Of a stretch of DNA of 64,000 bases, positions 34,556 through 43,469 are shown in pieces. The stretch's first letter is position 1. Each line of letters starts with the position of its first letter. Below the pieces are notes generated by a model that was not told the origin of the DNA, did no database searches, and saw nothing but the letters and a program-made list of their open reading frames with translations. This DNA is from Bradyrhizobium lablabi. Lineage in GTDB: Bacteria > Pseudomonadota > Alphaproteobacteria > Rhizobiales > Xanthobacteraceae. The translations under genes were made by a program, and so were the position numbers. Location: contig NZ_JAFCJK010000004.1 of NCBI RefSeq assembly GCF_018131005.1, positions 248,001 to 312,000 of the forward strand, read 5' to 3'.

Positions 34556-35607
34556 GCCAGCCATTTCTGCAAATTGGCGACGACGAAGGGATCGTCGGAG
34601 AGATCGGCGTGCTCGCGGCAGACGCGATCGATCTCGGCCATCTGGCCGGGGCTCAGGCCCTCGTCGGGATCGAGGCACCAGATGCCTTCCATCAGCCCCT
34701 GGCGCCGCAGGATCTCGTGGCAACCGGCGATGCAGCCGTGGAAATTGTTGGCGACGTCGAAGAAAGCGCTGTTGCAGTCGGTCACGCGGGCATCGAGCGC
34801 AAGCAACTCGGCCGGCACCATGTCCTTGTGCCGCGCCGCCTTGCACATCTCGAACTGCTTGATGGCGCTTGCGGTCCAGACCGACCAGTGGCCGAGCAGG
34901 CCGCCCTTGAAATAGGTGCGCGTGGTCACACCGTTGTCGCGCAGGTCGAACGGCAGGGTGAGGTCGAGCAGGATATGGTCGTCATTGCCGGTATAGAGCG
35001 CGACGCGGTCGAGCGCGCCTGCCGCTGCCACCCCGCGCAGCACGTCGAGCGTGCGGTAGCGGTTGAACGGGGCGATCTTGATCGCGATGGCATTGTCGAT
35101 TGCCGCAAAGCGCCGCCAGAAATTGGCGCTGAGGATGACGCCGCCGACCGCCGGCTGCAGGTAGAAGCCGACCAGCGGAATCTCCCGCGCAACTGCCTCG
35201 CAATGAGCGATGATCTCGTCCTCGGAGGCCGATTTCATCGCGGCGAGGCTGAGCAGGCCGGCGTGATAGCCGATGCCGCGCGCCACACCGGCTTCCGCAG
35301 TCGCCTGGCTGGTTGGACCGGCGAGACCCGCGACCATCGCAAGCGGCCGTTTCGTCCAGCTTGCGGCGGTCTCGGCGGCGAGTTCGAGCACCGGCTTGTA
35401 GAGGCCGACGTCGCGGATCGCGAACTGCGTGGTGTGGACGCCGACCGCGAGCCCGCCCGCGCCGGCGTCGATGTAGTAGCGCGTCAGTGCGCGCTGATGC
35501 CTGGTATCGAGCTTGCGGTTCGCATCGAGCGCGAGCGGGTGTGCGGGCAGCACCGTGCCGTCGGCGATCAGCTTGCGTATCTCGGACTTGATCTCGCTAT
35601 GATGCAT
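34552..35607 (-). CDS. dihydrodipicolinate synthase (DapA/NAL) family aldolase-like protein
   Basis: A 351-residue TIM-barrel protein of the class I aldolase/lyase DapA family, longer than DapA itself (about 290). The Schiff-base lysine is Lys177 in AIAIKIAPFNRYR, and the proton-relay tyrosine is probably Tyr149 in GFYLQPAVGG. The substrate is a 2-keto acid or a related carbonyl compound; it is not lysine biosynthesis, judging by context. It is encoded between an ABC ATPase and a GNAT protein in an importer operon, so it may act on the imported compound or its breakdown product. Confidence 0.82.
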   Translation of the reverse strand: MHHSEIKSEIRKLIADGTVLPAHPLALDANRKLDTRHQRALTRYYIDAGAGGLAVGVHTTQFAIRDVGLYKPVLELAAETAASWTKRPLAMVAGLAGPTSQATAEAGVARGIGYHAGLLSLAAMKSASEDEIIAHCEAVAREIPLVGFYLQPAVGGVILSANFWRRFAAIDNAIAIKIAPFNRYRTLDVLRGVAAAGALDRVALYTGNDDHILLDLTLPFDLRDNGVTTRTYFKGGLLGHWSVWTASAIKQFEMCKAARHKDMVPAELLALDARVTDCNSAFFDVANNFHGCIAGCHEILRRQGLMEGIWCLDPDEGLSPGQMAEIDRVCREHADLSDDPFVVANLQKWLA

Positions 35608-35615
35608 GGCGTGTC

Positions 35616-36440
35616 CTATCCAAATTCCGGGCCAGCGACGGCAAACGGCGGCTCGGCGCCTTGCGTGGTCGGACGGCCGAACCGCATGCGCTGGAACGGC
35701 CGTTCGATGGCCCAGCCGGACGCGGTGAGGCCCTTGATGAAATCCGCCTGCGAATGCACGGCGTCGATGATCAGCGGCCGTGTCTCGGATTGCGAAACGG
35801 CGTCGACCAGTGCCACGGCGGCTGGGGCATCCTGCGCGAACAACGGCCCGACATGCCGCGCGACCCGGCCGTCGCGAATGAGGGCCATTGCACTGCCCGC
35901 GGACACGAGGCGCGAGCCGGCGCGCTCGCTGAACTCCCGGAGCAGCATTTCGCGGTCAAAACCGATGGTGCGCTGGTCCCGCACGATCAGGTCATCCAGA
36001 TTGCCGGCCGGCGGCGCTCGGGTGTTCGCTTCCTGCGCGGGAGCCGTCAGGCGAAGCCGGCGCAGTTCCAGCGTCGGCGTGAAGCCGAGCGGTCCGTAGA
36101 CTGCTGCGCCGGCGGGCGTCGCGTCGAGCCAGGTCGTGAGATCGCGCCTCTTCGCCGTGACCAGGCACGCATCGACCAGGCGAGTCGCGATGCCGCGGCG
36201 TTGCCATTTGGCGGTGACCAGCACCATGCTGATCCAGGCATTGCCGGCAGAGTAGGGTAATAGCGCCGCCGTGGCGATCAGGTGGTCCCGATCGCGCATG
36301 CCGAGCACGATGCCCTGACTGAGAAAGAACCGCCAGTCGGCTTCGTTCTGGTTCCAGTGTGCCTCGGCCGACAGCGCAAGACCGGCCTGCGCGTCGTCGA
36401 CGCTGAGTTCGACGATCGCGAGGTCGTCAGTACCGGCCAT
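35616..36440 (-). CDS. GNAT-family N-acetyltransferase
   Basis: A 274-residue protein. The N-terminal GNAT domain has the acetyl-CoA loop in WQRRGIATRLVDACL (residues about 80-94) and VYGPLGFTPTLELRRLRL at the end of the domain. The C-terminal half (FDREMLLREFSERAGSRL onward) resembles the second acetyltransferase-like domain found in two-domain GNAT proteins. The acceptor is unknown. Its start overlaps the epimerase-like gene end by 14 bases and its stop is 8 bases before the DapA-like gene, so it is part of the importer operon. Confidence 0.8.
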   Translation of the reverse strand: MAGTDDLAIVELSVDDAQAGLALSAEAHWNQNEADWRFFLSQGIVLGMRDRDHLIATAALLPYSAGNAWISMVLVTAKWQRRGIATRLVDACLVTAKRRDLTTWLDATPAGAAVYGPLGFTPTLELRRLRLTAPAQEANTRAPPAGNLDDLIVRDQRTIGFDREMLLREFSERAGSRLVSAGSAMALIRDGRVARHVGPLFAQDAPAAVALVDAVSQSETRPLIIDAVHSQADFIKGLTASGWAIERPFQRMRFGRPTTQGAEPPFAVAGPEFG

Positions 36441-37464
36441 CGCGCACCTCGTATTTGGTGGGCTTTCCGAGGCTCGGCATCGCGCGGGCGACCCAGTCGG
36501 CGGTCCACGTAATCAGGCGATCGGTATCGACGATCGGCACGCCGAACAGATGCACGGCCTGCGAGGTATTTGTGAGCCAGGCCGTCGGCTCTTCCTTGCC
36601 GACAATCATCGGCGCGCGGCCGAACAACTCGCCAAACCTGGCGGCGAGGTCGCGCACCGCGAGGATCTCGTGGCCGCTGACATTGATCGGCGAGGTCGGC
36701 ACGTCGCAATGAGCGAGACACCGCAGCGCCTGTGCGGAGGCATCGCCCTGCCAGATGAAATTGACATGGCCCAGGCTGACGTCGATCGGTTTCCCGTTCA
36801 GCACCTTGCTCGCGATGTCGTGCAGTACTCCGTAGCGCATGTCGATTGCGTAGTTGAGGCGGAACAACCGGCCCGGCGTCGAGAACTTGCGGGAGAAATA
36901 CTCGAACATGCGCTCGCGCCCGACGCAAGATTGTGCGTATTCGCCGGGCGGGTTCGGCGCCATGGCCTCATCCGAACCCTTGCCGTCGACCGGAACGAAC
37001 GGATAGACGCAGCCGGTCGAGAACGCGACGATCCGCGAGCCGGCAAAGGCCTGCGCGACCAGCGCAGGCACATGCGCGTTCATCGCCCAGGTCAGCGACA
37101 GGTCGCCTTCGGCGCCGAACTTGCGCCCCGCCATGAAAATGACGTTCGGGCTTCTTGGCAGCGCCTTGATCGCGGCCTCGTCGAGCAGGTCGCAATTGAT
37201 GGTCTCGATGCCACGGGCCTGCAGCCAGTCCTTCACGCTCGCGTCGCTGAAGCGCGCAACGCCGATCACCCGCCGCTCGGGCAGCGCGTGCTTGGCCAGT
37301 CCCGCAAGCGTCGGACCCATCTTGCCGGCGACGCCGAGGATCATGATGTCGCCGTCCACGCTGCGAAGATCGTCGATCAGCGCCTGGCTCGGCCGGCACA
37401 GCAACTCGTCGAGGGCAGCGGTGTCGGGGATGATATCAGGCAGATTGTCACGCGCGAGCAGCAT
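36427..37464 (-). CDS. NAD-dependent epimerase/dehydratase family protein
   Basis: A 345-residue Rossmann-fold protein of the extended SDR group. The nucleotide motif is the unusual GVAGKMG (about residues 44-50) after DIMILG, in place of GxxGxxG at the very N-terminus. A Ser/Tyr/Lys-type centre is degenerate: FSTGCVYPF followed by GEYAQSCVGRERM, where the usual YxxxK reads YxxxC. So the catalytic lysine seems absent, and the activity may be altered. The substrate is unknown. It lies between the permease and the GNAT genes of the same operon. Confidence 0.75.
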   Translation of the reverse strand: MLLARDNLPDIIPDTAALDELLCRPSQALIDDLRSVDGDIMILGVAGKMGPTLAGLAKHALPERRVIGVARFSDASVKDWLQARGIETINCDLLDEAAIKALPRSPNVIFMAGRKFGAEGDLSLTWAMNAHVPALVAQAFAGSRIVAFSTGCVYPFVPVDGKGSDEAMAPNPPGEYAQSCVGRERMFEYFSRKFSTPGRLFRLNYAIDMRYGVLHDIASKVLNGKPIDVSLGHVNFIWQGDASAQALRCLAHCDVPTSPINVSGHEILAVRDLAARFGELFGRAPMIVGKEEPTAWLTNTSQAVHLFGVPIVDTDRLITWTADWVARAMPSLGKPTKYEVRDGRY

Positions 37465-37479
37465 GTTCCGTCCCTGTTG

Positions 37480-38250
37480 TCATTGCAGCCTGACGTCGCG
37501 GACCACGAACAGCCGCTCGAGGCCGAGCACGAGGCCGTAGAGCCCGACGCCAAGCAACGTCAGCAGCACGACCGCCATCACCATGGCCGGCGTGTCGAGC
37601 GAGGACTGCACCTGGATCATGAGATAGCCGAGGCCCCGCTCGGAGGCGATGAACTCGCCGACGATCGCCCCGGCGACGGCGAGGATAGCGCCGACCTTCA
37701 TCCCCGAGAACACGTAGGGTAACGAGCCCGGTAGCTGGATCTTGCGGAACAATGTCCAGCGCGAGCCGCGCAGCGATTTGACGAGATCGAGCAAATCGGG
37801 CTCGACCTCGCTTAGGCCCCGCGCGGTTGTCAGCAGGATCGGGAAGAAGCAGATGGAAAACGCTATCAGGATGTTCGGGAAAATTCCGTAGCTGAACCAG
37901 ACGATGAACAGCGGCCCCAGTGCGACCTTCGGGATCATGTTCAAAGTCACGAACAGCGGCAGCAGCAGGAGGCTGACCAGCGGCGCCCATGTGAAGATCA
38001 CGGCGAGCGCCACGCCGACCAGGGCGCCGAGGCAGAAGCCGCCCAGGATCTCGGCCGCGGTGACCAGCAGGTTCGGCAGCCAGGCGTATTTCGCGGCGCC
38101 CAGCGTCGCGACGGTCGCCAGCGGCGAGGGCAGGATGAATCGCGGAATCTGGAAGGCATCGACCGCGACCTGCCAGAGCACGATCACGGCGAGGTGCACG
38201 ATCAGGATGATCGCAAAAGACTGTGCGGACCGTCCTCTGTCGCTGAACAC
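37480..38250 (-). CDS. ABC importer permease, TauC/SsuC type
   Basis: A 256-residue permease with about six helices. The conserved loop is EVEPDLLDLVKSLRGSRW followed by FRKIQLPGSLPYVFSGMKVG, the contact site for the ATPase. GTG 38250 was chosen: GGGAG is 7 bases upstream and the length then equals the family norm. An in-frame ATG at 38319 would add 23 polar residues and sits too close to the operator at 38323-38338. It is the first gene of a five-gene operon (permease, epimerase-like, GNAT, DapA-like, ATPase). Confidence 0.85.
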   Translation of the reverse strand: MFSDRGRSAQSFAIILIVHLAVIVLWQVAVDAFQIPRFILPSPLATVATLGAAKYAWLPNLLVTAAEILGGFCLGALVGVALAVIFTWAPLVSLLLLPLFVTLNMIPKVALGPLFIVWFSYGIFPNILIAFSICFFPILLTTARGLSEVEPDLLDLVKSLRGSRWTLFRKIQLPGSLPYVFSGMKVGAILAVAGAIVGEFIASERGLGYLMIQVQSSLDTPAMVMAVVLLTLLGVGLYGLVLGLERLFVVRDVRLQ

Positions 38251-38322
38251 CTCGATACTCCCAAATCGCGCCTTTTCTCCCCGAGGCGCGCCATGCCAGC
38301 CTAGCCCGCCTCGATGCATCTT

Positions 38323-38338
38323 TCAACCATCTGGTTGA
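38323..38338. promoter_or_regulatory. RutR-like operator, site 1 (importer operon)
   Basis: TCAACCA-TC-TGGTTGA is a perfect dyad of two 7-base arms. Its ACCAnnTGGT core equals the core of the RutR site (TTGACCAnnTGGTCAA, as I recall). It lies directly upstream of the permease gene. The TetR-family protein next door is the expected binder. Confidence 0.65.
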
Positions 38339-38387
38339 TTAATCGGAGCACACCGTCGTTGCGAGCGGACCAAAGGATGAAGCGGCG

Positions 38388-39044
38388 TCAAGGCCGCAGC
38401 GACTGCATAACGAGGTCCACGACGTGCTTGCGCCGCGCGCGCTTCTCGGCCGGGCTCGACAGGTCCCTACCGAAGATCGCCGACAGCGTCGGCGTATTTG
38501 AGAAGAAGAAGTAGCTCAGCCCCGCGATCGAAATGTAGAGGTGCACCGGGTTGACGCCCCGGCGGAAGATGCCGGCGCGGATGCCCTCGCCGAGGATCTT
38601 GGAGACCATGCTGACCAAGGGCGAATGCATGGCTTCGAGCTTGCGGGAGCCACGCACGTGCCGCGCGCCGCCTCGGTTTTCGTCGTTCAGGAGCACGATG
38701 AAATCGGGATGCGCGGCGAGGTGGTCGAACGAGGCTTCGATCAGCGCCTTGATCGCGCGCTCGGGCGGCAGGCCTTCGAGATTGAGTTTTCGCTCCTGGG
38801 TGCGGATTTCCTCATAGACCCATTCGAGGACCGCCAGATACAGCGCGTCCTTGTCGCCGAAATAGTGGTAGACGAGCTGCTTGTTGACGCCGGCGCGCGC
38901 CGCGATCTCGTCGACCCGGGCTCCGGCGAGCCCGTTCTGTGCGAATTCGCGACGCGCGGCGGTCAGGAGCTTGCGCCGCGTGGCGACGGGGTCGCGGCGC
39001 TGCGGCTTAATGTCCTTTTGCCTCTTGACTGATCTCTTGAGCAT
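38388..39044 (-). CDS. TetR-family regulator (RutR-like)
   Basis: A 218-residue TetR protein. The helix-turn-helix is at about residues 32-65 (EFAQNGLAGARVDEIAARAGVNK; then LVYHYFGDKDALYLAVLE). The C-terminal part (HLAAHPDFIVLLNDENRGGA) recalls the RutR/YcdC group, whose founder senses uracil and thymine. ATG 39044 is 3 bases from an operator-like site (39048-39061), so it should regulate itself as well as the importer genes on both sides. The ligand is not readable from sequence. Confidence 0.84.
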   Translation of the reverse strand: MLKRSVKRQKDIKPQRRDPVATRRKLLTAARREFAQNGLAGARVDEIAARAGVNKQLVYHYFGDKDALYLAVLEWVYEEIRTQERKLNLEGLPPERAIKALIEASFDHLAAHPDFIVLLNDENRGGARHVRGSRKLEAMHSPLVSMVSKILGEGIRAGIFRRGVNPVHLYISIAGLSYFFFSNTPTLSAIFGRDLSSPAEKRARRKHVVDLVMQSLRP

Positions 39045-39047
39045 TTC

Positions 39048-39061
39048 CAACCAAACAGTTG
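39048..39061. promoter_or_regulatory. RutR-like operator, site 2 (tetR / binding-protein gene)
   Basis: CAACCA-AA-CAGTTG matches site 1 with one changed arm base (core ACCAnnCAGT). It overlaps a TTGACA (39059-39064) that suits a plus-strand promoter for the binding-protein gene at 39145, and lies at the start of the TetR gene on the other strand. Confidence 0.55.
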
Positions 39062-39144
39062 ACAATTCGTCTTGTCCTCTGTTGCATTGGTAGCGTCAGG
39101 GGCGAGCGACGACAAGGCCGGGTTGTGGCTTGAGGAGAATTGCG

Positions 39145-40149
39145 ATGAGAGGTTTGAGACGGGCGGCGTTGGCCGCCGTACTGGCGATGGCGTCGGTGCC
39201 CGCGCAGGCCGGCGAGGCGGTTAATTTGACCCTGAACTGGACGCCGACCGCGGACCATTCGCCGTTCTATTATGCGAAGTCGCAGGGCTGGTACGAGAAG
39301 GCCGGCATCGACCTTACCATTGAGGTCGGCAAGGGCTCCGGCGTCTCCGCGCTGAAGGTCGGCTCGGGCGGTTCGCCGTTCGGCATTGCCGATCTCGCGA
39401 CCATGCTGGTAGCGAAGAGCAAGGGCGCCGACGTCGTTGCGCTGATGAGCATCTATGCCAACACCGGCCAGACCTTCTACTGGCTGAAGAGCTACGGCGT
39501 GAACGGGCCGAAGGATTTTGTCGGCCACAAGATCGGCAACCCGCCGGGCGACGCCTCGCGCGTGATGTGGCCGGCTTTCGCCAAGGCCGCCGGCATTGCG
39601 CCTGATGCCGTGAGCTTCGTCAATGTCGGACCGACCGCGAAGATCGCGGCCTTGAAGAGCCACACCGTCGATATCATCAGCGACTTCTACAACGAGCACG
39701 ATCTGAAGGTGATCGAGTTCGGAGCCGACCTCGGCTATGTCAATTGGAAGGATATCGGCCTCAATCCATACGGCAATTCGTTGATCGTCAACGGTGCCTT
39801 TCTGGAGAAGAATCCGAAGCTGGTCGAAGAGTTCGTGCGGATCACCCAGAAGGCCTATGCGGCCTGCGTCGCCGATGTCGCGCCCTGCCTGAGGGCGCTG
39901 CTCGACCAGGTGTCCGGTCTCGACAAGGAGAACCAGGAGCGGCAGTGGGAGCGCATCAAGTTCCTGATGACGGACGAGTTCACCACGACCAAGGCGCTCG
40001 GCTGGATCGACGGCGAACGCATGAAGAAGGACTATGAACTGGTCCAGACCTATCTCGGCATGGAGAAGCCGTTCGACGTCAATACGGCGTTCTCGACAAA
40101 GATGCTGGACGGCGGCATCAAGATGGATGCCGGCAAGGTGAAGAAGTGA
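39145..40149 (+). CDS. ABC importer binding protein, NMT1/THI5-like
   Basis: A 334-residue periplasmic protein with a Sec leader ending at VPAQA (about residue 22). The mature start NLTLNWTPTADHSPFYYAKSQG is the hallmark of NMT1/THI5-like and SsuA-like proteins, whose ligands include pyrimidines, sulfonates and similar small molecules. GAGGAG lies 7-9 bases before ATG 39145; an in-frame TTG 39130 is less likely. It is divergent from the TetR gene and completes the importer with 37480 and 33779. Two Cys (CVADVAPC) near residue 240 may form a disulfide. Confidence 0.86.
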   Translation: MRGLRRAALAAVLAMASVPAQAGEAVNLTLNWTPTADHSPFYYAKSQGWYEKAGIDLTIEVGKGSGVSALKVGSGGSPFGIADLATMLVAKSKGADVVALMSIYANTGQTFYWLKSYGVNGPKDFVGHKIGNPPGDASRVMWPAFAKAAGIAPDAVSFVNVGPTAKIAALKSHTVDIISDFYNEHDLKVIEFGADLGYVNWKDIGLNPYGNSLIVNGAFLEKNPKLVEEFVRITQKAYAACVADVAPCLRALLDQVSGLDKENQERQWERIKFLMTDEFTTTKALGWIDGERMKKDYELVQTYLGMEKPFDVNTAFSTKMLDGGIKMDAGKVKK

Positions 40150-40170
40150 GGAGTGGTTTGTCCTCCGGTT

Positions 40171-40225
40171 ATGCCCGGGCTTGATCCGGCCATCCACCCC
40201 GTGGCGTCGCAAGGAAGACGTGGGA
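40171..40225. repeat. partial REP-like intergenic element
   Basis: The stretch beginning ATGCCCGGGCTTGATCCGGC and running on to GTGGCGTCGCAAG resembles the 'CCGGGCTTGACCCGG' element often seen between Rhizobiales genes (memory). It lies between two convergent genes and has no reading frame. Confidence 0.4.
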
Positions 40226-40257
40226 GGCCGGAACGGGCCCGGTCATGACGATCCCGC

Positions 40258-41241
40258 TCACTGCAGCGCCATCCCTGCCGTCTTGACCACCGCCGTCAGC
40301 TTCTCCTGATCCGTCTTCATCAGCGCGGCGAGCTCGTCCAGCGACATCGGCTTGCCCGGGATGTTGGCGACAGCTAGCTGGCGCTGGACGTCGGGATTCA
40401 GCAGAGCCTTGTTGATGGCAGCATTGATCTTCGCAAGCAGCGGCACCGGCGTCGCGGCTGCGACATAGATGCCGTACCAGGGCACGTAGGCGGCCTCCGC
40501 AAAGCCTGCTTCCGCAATTGTCGGAACTTCGGGAAGATCGGCGACGCGCTTGTTGGTAAAGACGGCGAGCGGTTTCACGCTGCCGGCCTTGATATGCGGT
40601 ACTGCGAGTTCGAGCGAGACGATCTCGAAATGCATGAGATTGGTCATCAGGTCGATCAGGGCCTGCGGCTGCCCCTTGTAGCCGACATTGGTCAGCGTGA
40701 TGCCGGCGACCTGAAACAGCTTTTGCGCGCTGAGGTCGATCGACGATCCGGTGCCGGGATTTCCGAAATTGAACTGGCCGGGCTTGGCTCGCGCCAGCTC
40801 GACGAACTCGCCGATGGTCTTCGCCGGCATCGACGGATGCACCAGCGCGACGCTTTGATTCCAGACGGCCAGCCCGACGCATTTGAAATCCTTCATCGCG
40901 CTCCAGCCAGCGTCCTTGTAAAGGCCGGGATTGACCAGCACCGCGGGGCCGGTGACGAGCCAGGTGTAGCCGTCAGGCTCGCTGCGCGCGACGGCAGCGG
41001 TGCCGATATTGCTGTTGCCACCGGGTCGGGCTTCCACCACGACGGTCTGCTTCCAGTCGCGGCCGACCTGTTCGGTCACGGCGCGGGCGACGATGTCGAC
41101 GATGCCGCCGGCGGGGCAGGGCACGATGATATGGATCGGCCGGCTCGGGTAATTGTCCTGCGCGCGAGCGCCCGTGCTGCTGCCAAACAACGCCGCTGCC
41201 AAGCTCACGAGCAAAGCAATCGCGGTTGTCATGCCGCGCAT
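40258..41241 (-). CDS. tripartite tricarboxylate transporter binding protein (Bug family)
   Basis: A 327-residue periplasmic binding protein of the Bug/TctC family. The leader ends at GARAQ (about residue 28). The family start is YPSRPIHIIVPCPAGGIVDIVARAV, followed by VVEARPGGNSNIG (the last two quoted separately). GGGAGG lies 4-9 bases before ATG 41241. Bug proteins bind diverse carboxylates; no TctA/TctB membrane partner is visible here, so it is an orphan, which is common in this family. It sits 43 bases from the IclR gene on the same strand and may follow it in one transcript. Confidence 0.86.
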   Translation of the reverse strand: MRGMTTAIALLVSLAAALFGSSTGARAQDNYPSRPIHIIVPCPAGGIVDIVARAVTEQVGRDWKQTVVVEARPGGNSNIGTAAVARSEPDGYTWLVTGPAVLVNPGLYKDAGWSAMKDFKCVGLAVWNQSVALVHPSMPAKTIGEFVELARAKPGQFNFGNPGTGSSIDLSAQKLFQVAGITLTNVGYKGQPQALIDLMTNLMHFEIVSLELAVPHIKAGSVKPLAVFTNKRVADLPEVPTIAEAGFAEAAYVPWYGIYVAAATPVPLLAKINAAINKALLNPDVQRQLAVANIPGKPMSLDELAALMKTDQEKLTAVVKTAGMALQ

Positions 41242-41284
41242 GTCTCCCTCCCATTTGCGCTGCATCGTTCGAGCGATGCGTATC

Positions 41285-42073
41285 TTAAACGTTTGCCACC
41301 AGCGAGCGGATGCTGCGGGCGAGCCCGAGGATGCGCGGACCGCATTCGCGCTCGATCTGCTCGGCGCTGAATCGGAATGAGGGGATGCCGCAATTGACCG
41401 ACAGGCATTCGCCGTTCGGCGTGCGATAGAGCGGTGCTGCGACGCCAAAGATCTCGCGGCGCCATTCGCCGAGCGAAATGGCGAAGCCGCGCTCCTTGCA
41501 GAGCTCGATGTCGGGCAGCGTGCGCCGCTGAACGTAATCGTACTCGTCGGGGCGCTCGGCCTTCACGCGCGCGACGTAGCCGTCGAGCTCTTCTCTTGTG
41601 AACAGCGACAGTAGCGAGCGCCCGACCGCGGTCGGCGCCAGCGAGCTGACAAAGCCGACATCGGGCACGTGCGGCACAGCGTCGGTGGTGCGCAGCGTTT
41701 CGACATAGATGAAATCGAGGCCGAACGGCATCGCGATCGACACGGTGCCGCCGGCGTAAGCCGCGAAGTCGCGCATCAGGGGACGCGCGAGCTGGCGGAC
41801 CTTCAAGGCTGACAGCACCGGGTAGGCGGCTGCGAGTACGCCGAGGCCGAGCAAGAAGCGTCCCTTGGTGTCGCGCTTGAGATAGCCGAGTTGCTCCAGC
41901 GTGTAGGTCAGCCGCGACACCGTCGGCCGCGACAGGCCGGTGTGGTGGGCGAGTTCGGCGTTGGACAGCGAACCGGCGTGGTTGCGGAAGGCGGCCAGCA
42001 CGTCGAGCCCATGGGCCAGCGTGGTCGCGAAGGACGGGTCGGCCTGGGTTTCGGCAGCGAGAGGCACGGTCAT
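41285..42073 (-). CDS. IclR-family transcriptional regulator
   Basis: A 262-residue IclR protein with an N-terminal winged helix (HGLDVLAAFRNHAGSLSNAE, then TGLSRPTVSRLTYTLEQLGYL) and a C-terminal ligand domain (from about residue 85). Such regulators control degradation of aromatic or fatty compounds. It is divergent from the acyl-CoA dehydrogenase operon (106-base gap), which is its likely target. An ATGTCG...CGACAT pair at 42111-42116 and 42138-42143 lies in that gap as a possible, unproved site. Confidence 0.88.
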   Translation of the reverse strand: MTVPLAAETQADPSFATTLAHGLDVLAAFRNHAGSLSNAELAHHTGLSRPTVSRLTYTLEQLGYLKRDTKGRFLLGLGVLAAAYPVLSALKVRQLARPLMRDFAAYAGGTVSIAMPFGLDFIYVETLRTTDAVPHVPDVGFVSSLAPTAVGRSLLSLFTREELDGYVARVKAERPDEYDYVQRRTLPDIELCKERGFAISLGEWRREIFGVAAPLYRTPNGECLSVNCGIPSFRFSAEQIERECGPRILGLARSIRSLVANV

Positions 42074-42179
42074 GCAAAAATAATGACGTCAGTGCGCCAT
42101 TGTTGTCAATATGTCGGAATGAATTTGCAAAAGGTGTCGACATAGGGTTATCTCCACGCCACGCAGAACGGGAGGCGGC

Positions 42180-43424
42180 ATGGATTTCGAGCTGTCCGGG
42201 CGATCGGAGCAGTGGCGGAGGAAGCTCTTGGGCTTCTTCGAGACGGAGGTGCTGCCGCGCCACCGCGCCTGGCTCGAACATGTCCGCGATCACGGCGATA
42301 CGCCGCCCTTCATGGCCGAGCTGCAGCGGAAAGCGCGCGCGGCGGGCCTGTGGAATCTCGGGCTGCCCGAGCTTGCCGATGACGAGCCGGGCACGCGGCT
42401 CTCGAACCTCGACTATGCGCCGCTTGCCGAAATCATGGGACGGCTGTTCTGGGCGCCGGAGGTCTTCAACTGCCAGGCGCCCGACGTACCAAACATGATC
42501 GCGCTGCAGAACTGTGCGACGCCGGAGCAGAAGGCGCGCTGGCTGCGGCCCTTGCTGAACGCCGAGACGCGCTCCGCCTTCGGCATGACCGAACCCGACG
42601 TCGCCTCATCCGACGCCACCAACATCGCGACCAGGATGGTGCGCGACGGCAACGACTACATCATCAACGGGCGCAAATGGTTCATCACCGGCGCCGCGCA
42701 TCCACGCTGCGGCTTTCTGATCGTGATGGGCGTGACGGATGCGGGCGCCGAGCGGACGAGCCGGCATTCCTGCATCTTCGTGCCGATGGATGCGCCCGGC
42801 GTTCGGCTGGTGCGGCGCTTGCGCTGGATGGGCTGCGAGGATCACGTCGCCCCGATCGGTGAGCTCACATTCGAGAATGTCCGAGTGTCAGCGGAGAATC
42901 TGCTTGGTGCCGAGGGCGAAGGCTTCAAGGTCGCGCAGATCCGGCTCGGGCCTGCGCGTATCCATCACTGCATGCGCTCGATCGGGCTCTGCGAGCTGCT
43001 GATCGAGCTGATGATGGTACGAGCGGCAGAGCGTTCCGCGTTCGGGCGCACGGTCATTCAGTATGACACTATCCAGCGCTGGATCGCGGAGTCCCGCGTC
43101 GAGCTGGAGCAGGCGCGCCTGCTCGCCTGGCGCTGCGCCTGGCGGCTCGACCAGGCCGGCCATCACGGCGCCTGGCGCGACGTTTCGCTGATCAAGGTTG
43201 CGGTGCCCGCGATGCTGCAAAAGATCGCCGACCGTGCGATGCAGGTGTTCGGCGCGATGGGCGGCTCGGAGGATACGCCGATCCACCAGGCTATGGCCTG
43301 GGGCCGGCTGCTGCGGATCGGCGACGGACCCGACGAGGTGCATCTGCGCCAGATTTTCCGCATGGAGCCGATGCCGGAATGGTCGATTGCCAACTCTCCC
43401 TATCTCTCCGCACGCCCCGCCTGA
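42180..43424 (+). CDS. acyl-CoA dehydrogenase
   Basis: A 414-residue FAD acyl-CoA dehydrogenase of the ACAD10/11-like branch. Markers: SAFGMTEPDVASSDATNI (FAD/substrate loop), INGRKWFITGA, RSAFGRTVIQYDTIQ and QVFGAMGGSEDTPI. It would introduce the 2,3 double bond into an acyl-CoA. GGGAGG lies 5-10 bases before ATG 42180. It starts a plus-strand operon with the BVMO and alkylsulfatase genes. Chain length and branching cannot be read. Confidence 0.9.
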   Translation: MDFELSGRSEQWRRKLLGFFETEVLPRHRAWLEHVRDHGDTPPFMAELQRKARAAGLWNLGLPELADDEPGTRLSNLDYAPLAEIMGRLFWAPEVFNCQAPDVPNMIALQNCATPEQKARWLRPLLNAETRSAFGMTEPDVASSDATNIATRMVRDGNDYIINGRKWFITGAAHPRCGFLIVMGVTDAGAERTSRHSCIFVPMDAPGVRLVRRLRWMGCEDHVAPIGELTFENVRVSAENLLGAEGEGFKVAQIRLGPARIHHCMRSIGLCELLIELMMVRAAERSAFGRTVIQYDTIQRWIAESRVELEQARLLAWRCAWRLDQAGHHGAWRDVSLIKVAVPAMLQKIADRAMQVFGAMGGSEDTPIHQAMAWGRLLRIGDGPDEVHLRQIFRMEPMPEWSIANSPYLSARPA

Positions 43425-43469
43425 GCGACGCCAGAGTGGCCCGCCGATTTCCATCAGAGGCACCTTGTG

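Noticed and set aside
38251..38319. ATG 38319 as start of the TauC-type permease
   Set aside because: It adds a polar stretch and begins 4 bases from the operator; GTG 38250 has a better ribosome site.
42111..42143. ATGTCG...CGACAT inverted pair as an IclR operator
   Set aside because: Arms are only six bases with a 21-base gap, too weak to call without data.
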